This document shows, piece by piece, positions 21,780-34,535 of a stretch of DNA of 64,000 bases. This DNA is from Heterobilharzia americana. Lineage: Eukaryota; Platyhelminthes; Trematoda; Strigeidida; Schistosomatidae. The position numbers and the translations under genes are program-made. The DNA lies in NCBI GenBank assembly GCA_944470555.2, contig OX104129.1, forward strand, positions 83,288,820-83,352,819, written 5' to 3'. The stretch's first letter is position 1; every line of letters begins with the position of its first letter. The notes below the pieces were generated by a model, which ran no database searches, was not told where the DNA came from, and saw nothing but the letters and a program-made list of their open reading frames with translations.

Positions 21780-22490
21780 GTAGAAAATGAACAACAAGAA
21801 TCAGCTAAGTTAGATTGCAGGATAAAAAGAAAGATACTAATGTTTTCAAAAAATCAGTGCATTTCAGCAGGGATCTAGAACTCAAATCGTATCATCCAGT
21901 GTCAATTAAAACAGATTTAATCAAAAGTCTAAATGATAGAGTCAGAAAACTGACTAGTGAGTGCAAGGACCTAAACAAGGAACTGAAGTACACAACAGAA
22001 GCACTAATAGTTAATAATTATCCTCTGGAGTTTATTAGGAAATTCACACGAACACACAAAAACGAAATAATAACCACAATAGGAGTAGAATGGAGTTCAC
22101 AGCCTCCATTGTGTTCCCCTTTCAAAGAATGCGGATCAGAAACCGTGCGCAGAATCATCAACAAAGCTTGACATTAGGGTATCATTTAAACCTGTCTACA
22201 AACTCACTTAGAGATAAGCTTTATCGGTTGGCTTAAAGATCCGATAGAACCGATTCGGCAAAAAATAATCTAATCTTTCAAATTCCATATAGTGACTGTG
22301 AGATCAAGTACATAGGTGAAACAAGCAGGTCGCGGTCAGTAAGAATAGCGGAACATAGGAATTTAGCTAAATATAGAATGACAGACACAAATAAGATCAA
22401 TAATCTAGAGAACAATCGGCTACTGCAATGTAAGGAATAATACACAAGTATACAATAGGGTCGTGGATAAAACCTCTGTGCTGTAGTCAA
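21780..22490 (+). mobile_element. Penelope-like element, RT end plus GIY-YIG endonuclease
   Basis: The frame at 21815-22171 contains VSIKTDLIKSLNDRVRKLT and LKYTTEALIVNNYPLEFIRK, the region joining reverse transcriptase and endonuclease in PLEs. After frameshifts, CEIKYIGETSRSRSVRIAEH at about 22300-22360 is the GIY-YIG core. Stops separate the parts, and the reverse transcriptase catalytic region is absent. Dead 5'-truncated copy. Confidence 0.75.
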
Positions 22491-22849
22491 TTATAATTAG
22501 GTGGAGAGAGAGGGAGAGATTGATCATCGACTCTTTTTTCTTCTAATCAACACCCAACATAACACATGTAATAGGAATGATGCAACGCTTATATCAGAGA
22601 TATGGAAAATGTTACTGGTACTTGAAACAAAGAATATGAGGTAACCTGACTATAAAAAGAAGATATAGAAAGCGTGTTATCACATGTCTTCAAGTAAATG
22701 ATACTGTATATCTATGCGCTATATATGAAATAAACAAATCTGACATGGAATTAAGTTCTACTACAGTGCCCAAGTTTTGTATTTATATTAAATAAGTACA
22801 TTTAGATCGTAAAAACGATTTATATACTTCACTTGGTCATCAGAATTTT
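22491..22849. other. No recognisable feature
   Basis: AT-rich gap between a PLE and an RTE fragment. Nothing recognised. Confidence 0.45.
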
Positions 22850-23765
22850 TATTTTTTAATTTTTCCCTTGGGTTCCTAGTAGAACATAGGGCATCAGTAG
22901 CACGCCTCCGTTCCACTCCGTCCTCTGCATTATTTCCAACCCGGTTCCACGACTGCCCACAAGGTTTCATTTCTTCCTTACATGATCTTCTCCATGTCAT
23001 CCTTGCCTCGGACGCCCAACTCCTCGTTTTCCCTTCGAGTTTAACTCGAGGGCCTGGCACTGGTGCATAGTGTCCCGAGTCAGCCTTCTCAGTATATGCA
23101 TAGTACAAACCATCTCCACTTTTTTCTGCACACACGTTGGGCAATACGTTCTTAGTTGGTTCTCTGACAACCCAGAGTTCCTTGTTGCTTTTTTTTTACT
23201 GTTCTGGCCATCTGATTTTCAGTATCTAGTGAGCGTAGGCAGCGGCAGCTGTGGATGAATGTCTGTAGTTTGTTGGAAATGCTTTTCATGATGCGCCAAC
23301 TCTCTGAACCAATACATAGAAGCACTTACTTGACTTTGGGCACATCCCTCTTCACTTCTTTGTCCAGTGTAGTGTTTTATGGGTTGTATTCAGTTCCACT
23401 TTTCGTTGTTCACCTCTCCACTGCACTGCAGCAGTTCTTCTTCTACTTCACCATCTTCCTCTCCCTCAGCTATCAGCTTCCATGTGTCCGTCAAGATCCA
23501 TTCTTTGTCTTGTTTCCTTTTCCTTCTTAATATGGTTATGCAGGTTTCTTTTCACATCTCTTTTAAAGAGTTCCAGTGTTCATCCACACAGGTTTCTTCA
23601 GGGATGTTGTTCAACGTCTCTCATTTTGTTCTGATGTCTGAAGTGAAGATGTCCTTTGTAGTTTCGTCCTTCAGTTTCTGGGTGTTGAGATTGAACTTTG
23701 GTCTATCACCAACTTCTCTGAAGGCTTCCAACTTCATTTTGAAGGTAAGTTCCTTGCAGTAAATA
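22850..23765 (-). mobile_element. RTE-clade fragment with internal deletion
   Basis: 22855-23340 is the complement of the 3' end (minus frame: WRRSCKEEM, VERRRATDALCSTRNP). At about 23341 it jumps to the complement of the linker between endonuclease and reverse transcriptase, the part seen at about 27400-27740 in the fuller copy. The whole reverse transcriptase core is deleted. Plus-strand frames here are shadows. Confidence 0.75.
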
Positions 23766-24185
23766 GTGGTCTGAACTTACATCTACTCCTCCTCGATAAA
23801 GTTGTGTAGATGATTATTGAAGCCGGAATCTACCTTATAAAGCTGATTTTGACCATCACTGACATTCAACATAGGTACAAAATGAATGGGAGAACAGAGA
23901 AAAGTACAGCATAGAGAAAATTCGATAAAAAAGAAACAAGTAAAATCAGTGACTTTATTCAGTATAGGTTGAAAAGTACGCAACTGAATTGAATTCAGTT
24001 AGTAAATGATTTATTTAGCTTTGCCAACTGAATAAGTTTCATAATGCAATTAAGTTATGTTATTTTCTCATGAAAGTCTGGTATTTGGTTCATATTAAAG
24101 GATAACAACAAGGTAAATGAGCATATCTCTAGTTATTTTAACTGATAACTAAGTAATATCTACATCTGAATGTATCCTAAACAAT
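23766..24185. other. No recognisable feature
   Basis: AT-rich sequence with no recognised motif. Confidence 0.45.
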
Positions 24186-24610
24186 TACAGACTGGATGGA
24201 TTGAAACAACGTGGGAACCACGTTAGTAGGATTCATCGATTAGGGGTATATTTTTACTTGTGTAATCCCAGCGTATTATATTAGAACAAATAGTAAAATA
24301 AACATTTCCATCTTGTTAGAAAGATCATTTCCAAGAGTATAAATCTGACACTAAGTTTTCAGGTGAATATTCAACTTTTGATATAGAAAGTGAAATTTTA
24401 CCATGATATTTCATCTGCATCGTGATGAGTGTAGGTGAGTGAATTAGAAAGTTGGTCAAAGTCGCTTCTACAATTGTACAAGTAAGGTGGAAGAAAAATA
24501 GGGTGGAGAAATTTACTTCTACTATGAAAAGTACAATGGAGTTGTGAGTTATCAGGAGTGAGAAAGAATACATTACTAGTTTGGAAAGATAAATATTTGA
24601 ACATTAGACA
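24186..24610 (+). repeat. Unclassified dispersed repeat, copy 1
   Basis: About 420 bp that recurs at 29648-30015 (same orientation) and, for about 100 bp, at 30826-30930 in reverse. Shared landmarks are GACTGGATGGA, GTTAGTAGGATTCAT, TTTTTACTTGTGTAATCCC and TTTTCAGGTG. Copy 2 lies just before a PLE endonuclease, so it may be a PLE terminal region (inference). It has no coding capacity. Confidence 0.6.
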
Positions 24611-24639
24611 ATATATAACAAATAATAATGTTATTTGGA

Positions 24640-25145
24640 GGTTTATTTCAAGTTGGGACTTTATCTTGGACTGACATTAGTTGGAAGAACACTAGAAACC
24701 TGGGACCACCAGACAGCTATTTTGTCCCATTGGTATGAGAGTCCTCAGCAATGCGCATCCACATCCACGCCAGATAGAATTAATCTGGCGCTCACCGGTG
24801 ACTAGCTTCCAAAGCTGGTTCCTAGATTTACAATGAAAAGTCGTGAACAGTGGAGTCAGTTAAGTCAAACATGAGGGTAGTTACTCAACGACGACAGTGG
24901 GTGTAGGTCGCGCTGTATCGTGAACCAACAGAAATAGGAAATGTAGATGACTGGATTCCGATCCAGTGGTCCAAGGTAACGTAGTAGCCATAGGAGCTGG
25001 AGGTGTTGAGTTCGATTGCTAAAAAACAGGGTCATGAATGCGTAGTGCTGAGGAGTTTCGTGCTAGTGGGACGAAACTGTTCTCCAAGGTTTCCAATGTC
25101 CCTCAAAATGATGTCAATCCACGATGAATACCAACTTGAAAAATC
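24640..25145. repeat. Hammerhead/tRNA-like repeat, inverted pair, both ribozymes decayed
   Basis: A minus-strand piece at 24650-24770 (tail GGACTGACATTAGTTGGAAG, core present but GAAA changed to CAAAA) and a plus-strand copy at 24940-25140 (TCCGATCCAGTGGTCCAAGG, GAGTTCGATTGC, CTGAGGAG core, GACGAAAC, stem III deleted, tail). Both are expected to be inactive. Confidence 0.6.
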
Positions 25146-25479
25146 ACTAAATCCTAACAAAACCCCAGAAAAAATATGAATATATAGTAAAACCAGACAA
25201 CAAGATTATTATCAATAATAAAATACCGTATATTGTCATCTCCAGATGGCATCCAAAATCACTATGATTCACTATGAATCTCCTATGCTTGAATGTTAAA
25301 TTCAAATTATGTAAGATGATATACGAAACTTCAGTTGATTTGCAGTAGTAGTAAGAATACCCATTAGCACATTAGAGAAAATGAAAATTTCAGCAGAGAT
25401 ATGCTAATCGGCGATTTCATTCTCCATAAACCTGTTCAAAATTTCAACTTGAATATTTCTCTGTTTAACTAAGTTGCAT
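25146..25479. other. No recognisable feature
   Basis: AT-rich gap. Nothing recognised. Confidence 0.45.
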
Positions 25480-26310
<831 letters not shown>

Positions 26311-29300
26311 TTCTCATGTAACCTCGCCTGGTTAACTAGTTTACTAGTTACTAGCCGGTCCTAAGCCCGAGTAAACAGGGAAGGTTGGGCATAAGGCGAG
26401 CAACCCTACCCCGGAAAACAAATCTAACCGCTAAACAAACTTGAAAGCACAAACAAAATATAAAAAATGAAAACAAACTTATTCCCCGCTGGAATCGGAG
26501 AGGCGAAATGACGCCAGTTGGTGAAAGCCTGCCTTCGGGAAGCCAATTGGCCGATGTGTCTTCTCTACTCTCGATGAAAGCGAAAGTAAACGTGGGGACA
26601 TGGAATGTCCGTACGATGTTTGAACCCAGTAAGGCAGCCCAGATTGCAAATGAGATGAGAAGGTATCACATCGAAGTGCTTGGGATTTGCGAAAGCAGAC
26701 GCAATGGGAGTGGACTCTCCAAACTGTCAACTGGAGAATCAATAATCTACTCCGATATTGTCACCCAGACGACAACCACGAGCACACTGAGTTTTGGAGT
26801 GGCTATCATGATGTCCCCCACAACATCGAAGGCTCTCACACACTGGGAACCAATCTCCTCCTGCAGGATCATGACAGCAAGATTCAACTCAAAAGGAGGG
26901 AAGGTCACAATCATACAATGTTATGCACCTACAAATAATGCAGAGCAAGAGAAGAAGGAGGATTTCTACAGACAACTTCAATCAACACTGGACAAGACCA
27001 CACTGCAGTTGGCGATATCAAAATTCTAATGGGTGGGGCGACATGAATGCGAAACTGGGAGGGGACAACACGGGAAGAGAAATAACCATGGGTCGACAGG
27101 CGCTAGGTGAAATGAATGAGAATGGAGAATTGTTTGCAGAATTCTGTGCATTCAACGAATTGGTGATTGGAGGCTAGGCAGTGTGTTCAGGCACAAAGAT
27201 ATCCACAAAGCGACATAGATTTCACCAGACACAAGGACACACTAAAAATCAAATCGACTTTATCTCAATCTCAAGAAAATGGAGACGCAGTCAGCCTACT
27301 TAACACAAGGTCAAGAAGAGGAGCAGATGTAGGTTCAGACCACTCACTGTCTAGTGCAAGGAACCTTCCAAATCAAGTTGAAAGCCTTCAAGGAAGCTGG
27401 TGATAGACCTCAATTCAAGTACAACACTCGGAAACTGAAGGATGAAACTACAAAGGAGATCTTCAAGGCAGCCATCAAAACAAAGTGGGAGACATCGAGC
27501 AACATCCCTGAAGAAACCTGTGTGGAAGGACACTGGAAGTCTTTGAAAGCTATGTGGAAAGAAACCTGCACAACAGTATTAGGAAGGAAGAAGAAACAGA
27601 CAAGACAAGGAATGGATCTCGACGGATACCTGGAAGCTGATAGAGGAGAGGAGGATGGTGAAGCAGGAGATAAACCAGCACAGGCAAGGATGCTCAACGA
27701 GAAGAGGAACTGAGCACAATGTATAAAACACTGGACAAAGAAGTGAAGAAGAGTGCATGCACGCAAAGACAAAAGACACTTCTACGAGACACTGGCAAGT
27801 GAAGCAGAACAGGCTGCAGCCTGGTGAGAGAGACCTGACGACATTGTATCAAATAACCAGGTTGCTATCTGAGAGGGAAGAGATCAATGCAGACGAAGCC
27901 AATAAAAGATGAAGAAGGAAATTTAATTACGGAAGAAGAGAAACAGAGGAAACGATGGGCCGACCACTTCAAGAAGCTCTTGAATCGACCACCACCTGCA
28001 CTTCGTCCAGAAATACCACCTACAGCCCAGCCACACAACTACAAGTGAACATAAATCCTCCAACAAAAATGGAAGTCCTGAACACCATAAAGCTACTGAA
28101 ATGCGGGAACGCAGCAGGACCAGATGGGATCCCGCCAGAATCACTGAGAACAGACGCAGAGACAACAGCGGACATGCTCATACCACACCACTATTGGAGG
28201 AGGTGTGAAAGGAAGAGAAGGTATCTGGCTAGTGATTGGAAGAAGGGTTACCTTGTCAAACTGGCGAAGATGGGAGACCTCAGTGTTTGCATGAAGTGAT
28301 GCGGAATCACTCTCCTGTCCACCCAGAGTAAGCAAAATATTAAGCCGCATCATCTTGGAGAGGCTAAAGGATGCACTGGATTCAAAACTGCGACCCGAAC
28401 AAACAGGCTTCAGGAAGTACAAATCATGTGCAGACCAAATTGCAACGCTGCACTACGCATCATCATAGAACAGAGCATAGAATGGCAATCAGCTGTCTAC
28501 CTCAACTTTATGGACTTTGAGAAGGCCTTTGACAGCGTCGAACGAGAGGTAATTTGGAATCTGCTTCATTACTACGGAATACCGCAAACCTTTATCCGCC
28601 TCATTCAACAACTATACGAAGATGCCACATGCCAAGTAATTCACAATGCGAAGCTCGGTGATGCTTTAGAAGTAGAGTGAAGACAGGAGTGAAACAAGGT
28701 TGCCTACTATCCCCCATGATATTCCTTATTGTGGTGGACTGGATCATGCAGCAAACAGTAGGCAGCGAGAAGAGGGGGATACGCTGGACGACGGAAGAGA
28801 ACCTAGAAGAAGACTTGGATTTCGCCGATGATGACTTGTGCCTAATGTCACATAAATTTGAAGATCTGCAGGCATCGAAGACGGGACTTCAGGTGAATAT
28901 AGAGAAGACAGAAGTGATGAAGATACCGCACCACCACCATCAACAACAACAACAAACTCCAATCACCGTCAACGGGAGAAACTTGAAGGAAGTAACCTCC
29001 TTCACTTATCTAGGAAGCACTGTTTCAACTACAGGCGGGACGGACGAGGACGTGAAAGTCAGAATCGGAAAAGCAGCAAGACAAGCGTTCATTAGCCTGA
29101 AACCAGAGTGGAGATCTTCTGCACTCAGCATGCGGAACAAGATACGGATTTTGAACATCAACGTCAAGTCAGTGCTTCTGTATGGTTCAGAGACTTGGCG
29201 CGTCACGAAAGGCATTTCCAATAAACTACAGGCATTCATCAACAACTGCTTACGCTCGCTACTGGAGATCAGATGGCCAGAAAGAATTAGCAACAAGGAA

Positions 29301-29610
29301 CTCTGGGAACGAACCAACCAAGAACCTATCACGCAACAAATATGCAGGAAGAAGTGGAGATGGATTGGCCATGCACTGAGAAGGCCGACTGAGGACATCA
29401 CGCGTCAGGCCAGGTACTCGAGTGGAATCCCCATGGGAAGCGACGAGTTGGACGTCCGAGGGTGACATGGAGGAGGTCATGCGAGGATGAAATGAGAGCT
29501 TCTTGGCTGTCGTGGGACCAGGTTCAAAAGATCTCAGAGAACAGGATGAAATGGAGATGTGCTACTGAAGCCCTATGTTCCACTAGGAACCCAAGGGACT
29601 AATGATAATA
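26311..29610 (+). mobile_element. Near-complete RTE-clade (SR2-like) non-LTR retrotransposon, frameshifted
   Basis: The longest copy here. Leader 26311-26500 includes GGGAAGGTTGGGCATAAGG and GCAACCCTACCCCGG. The AP endonuclease region (26508-27360) shows NVGTWNVRTMFE, LGICESRRNGSG, TIIQCYAPTN, GDMNAKLGGDN and GADVGSDHSL, i.e. the expected N, E, Y, D/N and D/H motifs. Reverse transcriptase (28040-29200) shows GNAAGPDGIPPESL, IIEQSIEWQS, NFMDFEKAFDSV, TGVKQGCLLSPMIF and LDFADDDLCLMSH. The C-terminus (29040-29600) shows GGTDEDVKVRIGKAAR, SETWRVTKGISNKLQ and RKKWRWIGHALRRPT, then a short A/TAA-type tail. At least four frameshifts or stops (for example TAG for Trp in the endonuclease near 27211) make it inactive. 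Confidence 0.9.
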
Positions 29611-29647
29611 ATAAAAATAATAATTTCTCATGTACGTTTGAAGATTT

Positions 29648-30015
29648 CCTGATCAACAATAGACTGGATGGACTGAAAATACTTGGGCACCGAGTTAGTA
29701 GGATTCATAGTATAAGATGTATTTTTACTTGTGTAATCCCGGAGTAATATATTACAACAAATCACAAGATAAACATATATTTGTATTATTCCTTAACGTT
29801 TCAATCTTCCTAAGATCCTTTTCAAGAGTATAAATGTGATATTACGTTTTCAGGTGGATATCCAACTTTTGGTATAGAAGGTGACATTTTACCATAATCA
29901 TCCAATTGCATCGTGATGGGGTGTAGATGAGTGAATTAGCAAGTCAGTCACAGAAACTTTTTCTAGTTGTGCAAACTACTATTTACAAAAGATGAGTATT
30001 TAAACATGAAACGAT
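29648..30015 (+). repeat. Unclassified dispersed repeat, copy 2
   Basis: Second copy of the repeat at 24186-24610, sharing GACTGGATGGA, GTTAGTAGGATTCAT and TTTTTACTTGTGTAATCCC. Immediately downstream is a PLE endonuclease fragment. Confidence 0.6.
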
Positions 30016-30119
30016 AAATAATAAATAAAAATAAAAAACCAAACCCAGAAAGATTGTATAAGTACTATAGTACTTCCTTATCAAGCATCCACATCAGAGT
30101 CTTAAGGTGATGAATACAT

Positions 30120-30530
30120 TACATTCATACCAGTGTAAATTTAAAAATCTAATTCCCTATTTGGAACAACAGGACTGCATTTATAAGGCAGACTATAATG
30201 AATATGATGCCAAATACATTGGACAGATATCACGTCAAGTACTAACATGTCTAATTGAACACGATTGAAGTTACAAAAAATCATCGAAAAATTTCTATGC
30301 TCTGGAAAAACTTGAAAAAAAGTTCTACCATCGCGGTTCATGCCATATATTCAGGTCATAAAATACAATTTAAAAAGGTGGAAGTCTTTCAAAAGGGTTT
30401 TCTTTCTGGTGAAGAGTGGGCCATCACAGAAGCTTTGCATATCTGTTCGTATCCTTCTTCGGTCAACAGAGAAGATGGATTAGACATCCCACAACTATGG
30501 GGAATATTAATGACTTGACTAAGCAGTTGT
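30120..30530 (+). mobile_element. Penelope-like element, GIY-YIG endonuclease fragment
   Basis: Plus frame DAKYIGQISRQVLTCLIEHD, then a stop, then SSTIAVHAIYSGHKIQFKKVE, VFQKGF and EALHICSYPSSVNREDG. This is the order of PLE endonuclease: the YIG core, the EH residue, the SAIALHAxxxGH block, then a C-terminal segment. An in-frame stop after the EH residue inactivates it. This subfamily differs from the ones at 1688 and 33350. Confidence 0.75.
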
Positions 30531-31689
30531 TAATAATATATGTGAAGAGAAGGTAGAACACAATTTCATTCCTCATGATTTATTCCGAATTTACTCTTAT
30601 CTGAATAGTTACCGGTGTTATTTCACTTTATTGCCTCTTCATCAATCTTACGCTACTTTCTGAGATGTATACATTCTATGAAGTAACCAAATGACCATTC
30701 TACAAACACTACGTAATCCATTTTGTTATCAGTTATACTTCAACTGTTATCAGAAGTACATTTATCATTATTATTATTACTATTATTATTTATTATACAT
30801 TGTATATACTGGATGATGACTGAAGTTGAGATGTTGTTCAAATATTCATCTTTCCAAACTAGTAATGTATTCTTTCTCACTCCTGATAACTCACAACTCC
30901 ATTGTACTTTTCATAGAAGAACTGAATTTCTCCATCCTATAGCCAAGGCCATTGTAAATATATATGAACCTTGTCATTTGTATATACTGACTGACGTTGC
31001 TGTTGACGTTGTCAATACACCTTCTGTTATATTGCTACCTTTTTTTCATTATGGAAGAAGTGAGTATTGTTTAAGTGTGGAGTCTAAAGGTATTTGTACA
31101 AGTGTCCTCATATATAGTAGTTCACATGTATATATAACTAAGGTTATATGAAGTTACTGCAGAGATACACAAAAATGGAGGCCGCAGTATTTGAAATGGT
31201 CTTTTGAAATAAGAAGGAGACACTGTTGAATACTCTTTGGCGTTGGACTTTTATGTAGAAGCATGAAGTGAAACGTGTCAAAGTGGTGCTAATGTTTCAG
31301 ATAACTCACTGAATGTATGTTGAGCATAATTTAAAATTATCCCAGTAATTTTTATAGTTAGTATATAGTCGATAGAAAGAGCTTCACAGCGAATTTACAA
31401 TTAAAGCGAATCTCATTCAATAGGCTTAGTCTAAGAAATTTATAAAGTTTTTGCAGTGTATACCAATTCAGCTGCAGATACTAGCCACTAGACTTACAAA
31501 CAAGATTCACAGATATGCAGAAAGTGATTGAATTTTGACTGAAGTATTGAGTACAGGGGTGACTATTTACTTTTTTCCTTGAAGAGTTTAGTAAAGTAAG
31601 AAAAGTGGGCACTCGTTGTTGTTTGACCTCTGTTAGCAGATCGGCTTTACTGTGGATGTCTCGAAACTGTCTGATTATTCATTATGTCA
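30531..31689. other. Mostly unrecognised; partial dispersed repeat at 30826-30930
   Basis: The segment 30826-30930 is the reverse complement of 24505-24610 (GTAATGTATTCTTTCTCACT shared). A (TTA)n run lies near 30768-30795. The rest shows nothing I can name. Confidence 0.45.
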
Positions 31690-31990
31690 TAGTTTCCTTG
31701 TCGGTTAGTGATGGAATCGAAAACGCACCTCTTGATCCATTTTTGACTCATCAGTTGAATATACCTGAGCATCAGTAAGTGATGATATTTCCACTGAGAT
31801 TTAGACGAAATACTCACTGATTAAAACGTTAAATTGTCATTCACTAGACCAATGAGTCTATTTATCATTTGAAGAGTTGGGTAGTGGGATCGAATCTCAG
31901 TGAGAACAACGAGGCTCACTGAGGTGAATGTATTTCCAGCTGATAAGTCTCAAAAATGGACGAAATATGCATCTTGGGTTTCATTTCTAG
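31690..31990. repeat. Decayed SM-alpha SINE pieces
   Basis: A minus-strand hammerhead remnant (ACTCATCAGTTGAAT on the plus strand, near 31748) and a plus-strand copy with B-box-like GGATCGAATCTCAG near 31886 and a hammerhead at 31935-31980. Confidence 0.6.
31935..31980 (+). ncRNA. SM-alpha hammerhead with catalytic G8 mutated
   Basis: CCAG then CUGAUAA instead of CUGAUGA; the rest (GACGAAAT, stem III, AUC triplet, UUGGG) is recognisable. The changed base is G8 in hammerhead numbering, which established work gives a direct catalytic role, so this copy should be dead although its fold is mostly kept. Confidence 0.6.
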
Positions 31991-32879
31991 TCACCATTTG
32001 AACTGTCACATGAAGACAATGAAATCTGTAGTACATAATGCATTCATTATTCTCTCGTCACCTGCTTACATGTTGTATGTATTCTCGGACTTATACAGTG
32101 AACTTTATCCTTCACACCTTCATTACCGAAGTAAACATATTCCACTGATGAAAAACTATCGTAAGTTACCGAATGAAATAAAGGTTAACCGGTGGCCAGA
32201 AGGACTTTCTCCTATACCTGACAAATCCAAAGATGAAACAGAAAGGATTATGTAAATGTATGTGATGATGGTGTGATGTTAGAATAAGGCTGTAGGTTAA
32301 ATTAGGGTTGGGTCAAGTCGGTTGAGATCAGACAGTCATAATTTTGTAATGAAAACATGAATTGATTGTATAATAAATTGTAAAATGTGTGTATACTGAG
32401 TACCGAAAAAAGTAGCAGTTATCATGTACGTTGCAGGCTTTTAACTGCCGTCTTTTGGATACAAATGCTTCACGAAATCTGTGTAAATTACTACTGTTTT
32501 TTTCAAAATGTTAGATGAACTGAAGATCTGAAGGACGTGTTCTTCATCCATCAGTTATCTGGAAGTGTAACTTTAAAAGTTGTTTGACTTAATTTATAAT
32601 TTATCTGGAATATCATGAGTAAATTCAGTCACAACTTTACTATTCGTTTTCCTGACATACATGCTCTCCATTGTGCACCTGAAATGGTAAATATAAATTT
32701 AGCTGATGTGAAAGGAAAACTTCTCTCATTTCCGAATACGATGTTGAACACGTTGTCTTGCATAACAGGGCTAACATTACTTCATGAAAAGTGACTTTTA
32801 GTCTATTTCCTATTTCAGTGTTAACGCCATCCATCATTGCCTTCCTTCTAATTCATGGACTCCATGTTTTCTTGGTTAT
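31991..32879. other. No recognisable feature
   Basis: A 99-codon frame ends at 32255 but its start lies in the SINE and no motif is recognised. The rest is AT-rich. Confidence 0.4.
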
Positions 32880-33345
32880 ATTGTGTTCTCTCAGATGGAT
32901 TGTTCAATCGTGAAGATTTCATCCTCCTTCTAGACGACATCATCAGCAATAACTTCAACACAAAGCAACCTGTCAATATCTCTCCGTCAGCGATTTAGTA
33001 GCTGGCCTTGACGAAGTGGTCTGTGATTCATTGTTTCCTTCGACTGTTGTGTTATTGCCTCCATATATTTTCCTGTTGGCTGGCTGTTCCTCTGCTTTAC
33101 CTCAGACCTTTCTGCCATTTATCATTTTTCTTATTGGTTGATAGACTGAGTCTATGTCTATACATCTGTTGATTGCTGACTGACTGGTGGGGATTTCAAG
33201 CCTCTATGACTTCTCATATATTCCTTGTGTTTCCTTTGTCCAATATCTGTAAATTGTCAAAATTCAATTCATGGCCATAGTTCGTATCCACGCGCATTGA
33301 AATGGTGATGAAAGGTCGTGGAAAACTCAAATTTTCAAGTGTGAC
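32880..33345 (-). mobile_element. Inverted 3' piece of a Penelope-like element
   Basis: Minus-strand frame ISMRVDTNYGHELNFDN, then LQILDKGNTRNI, then the complement of the untranslated end of the element lying to its right (GCCATTTATCATTTTTCTTATTGG region complements about 34380-34400). It sits head to head with the longer plus-strand copy that follows, a layout reported for Penelope-type insertions. Confidence 0.7.
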
Positions 33346-34535
33346 GGAACTCATCAAACTTTGTATGACAACATACTTCCAATTCAATGGCAAGATATAC
33401 AAACAGATGAAAGGAACTCCAATGGGATCACATATATCCTGACTAATTGCAGAAGTAGTGATGCAGTGACTAAAACTCTTTATTGTTCGTGTGATCAAAT
33501 CGAAAATTTGGATGCACTATGTGGACGACACTTTTGTCATCATTAAAAACACGGTGATATAGAAAACACCCACAGTTTGATCAACAGCGTTTTCAATGAT
33601 ATCAAATTCACAATAGGGAAGGAGTCAAACAACTAACTATCACTCCTGTATGTTCTAGTCAGTAGAACAAATGTCGAAAAGCTGGAAACCCAAGAGTACA
33701 GGAAACCGAAACACATTGATCAAATCTTCATCTACAATAGCAACGACCCAACAATGCACAAGACTAGATGCTTGCAGACTCTATTCAACAGAGCGGAAAC
33801 TCACTGCAGCACAATAACTCGAAGAAACGAAGAAAATAACTTGATATCCATCCTAAAAAGGGACAGCCACCCACAAAACTTTATCAGAAGATGCCTACCC
33901 TGTACATCATCAACTAAAAAGTCATCCACACAAATCAATAAATCCAGAAATCACAACAAGATTACTGAGACCACTTGGAATTGATGTGGCCACTCAAAAA
34001 CCAACAAGTTCCCTGCGAACACTGTTATGCAGACCAAAGAATGCAACAATCAAAGAAGACAGACCGAATATCAATTACAAAATCAACTGCAATAACTGTA
34101 GTCAACACTACATTGAACAAAGTGGTCGCCCACCTTCGCCTTCGTCATTTACATGAACACCAACTGGCTATTAGACGTCTCACATGACATTTCATGACTC
34201 ACTTCAATGCACATGGATAAGAACTATGGTTATGTGGTAGATTTCAACAGTGTAGAAATCTTGGAGGGAAAAAAGAAAGACAAAGAATGTCAGAGAACTT
34301 CTAGAAGCTTGGCGTTCCCGTCAGTCAGTCAGTCAGCGACCAACAGATGTATAGACATAGACTCAGTCTATCAACCAATAAGAAAAATGATAAATGGCAG
34401 AAAGGTCTGAGGTAAAGCAGAGGAACAGCCAGCCAACAGGAAAATATATGGAGGCAATAACACAACAGTCGAAGGAAACAATGAATCACAGACCACTTCG
34501 TCAAGGCCAGATACTAAATCGCTGATTGTGATTAT
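33346..34535 (+). mobile_element. Penelope-like element: RT palm to endonuclease
   Basis: Reading across frames: FQFNGKIYKQMKGTPMGSHIS, MHYVDDTFVIIKNT (YxDD active site intact), YRKPKHIDQIF, IYNSNDPTMHKTRCLQTLFNRA, CRPKNATIKEDRPNINYKINC, then a decayed QHYIEQSGR (YIG to YIE), NYGYVVDFNSVEILEGKKKD and RCIDIDSVYQPI. Order and motifs are those of PLE reverse transcriptase plus C-terminal endonuclease. There are multiple stops, and the N-terminal half is missing. Confidence 0.8.

Noticed and set aside
23255..23762. Two overlapping plus-strand frames of 91 and 127 codons
   Set aside because: Both are antisense shadows of an RTE fragment (complement of the linker seen at 27400-27740).
32281..32400. 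Possible coding exon upstream of GTAAATG near 32255
   Set aside because: No acceptor, no recognised domain, and the frame starts in a SINE.
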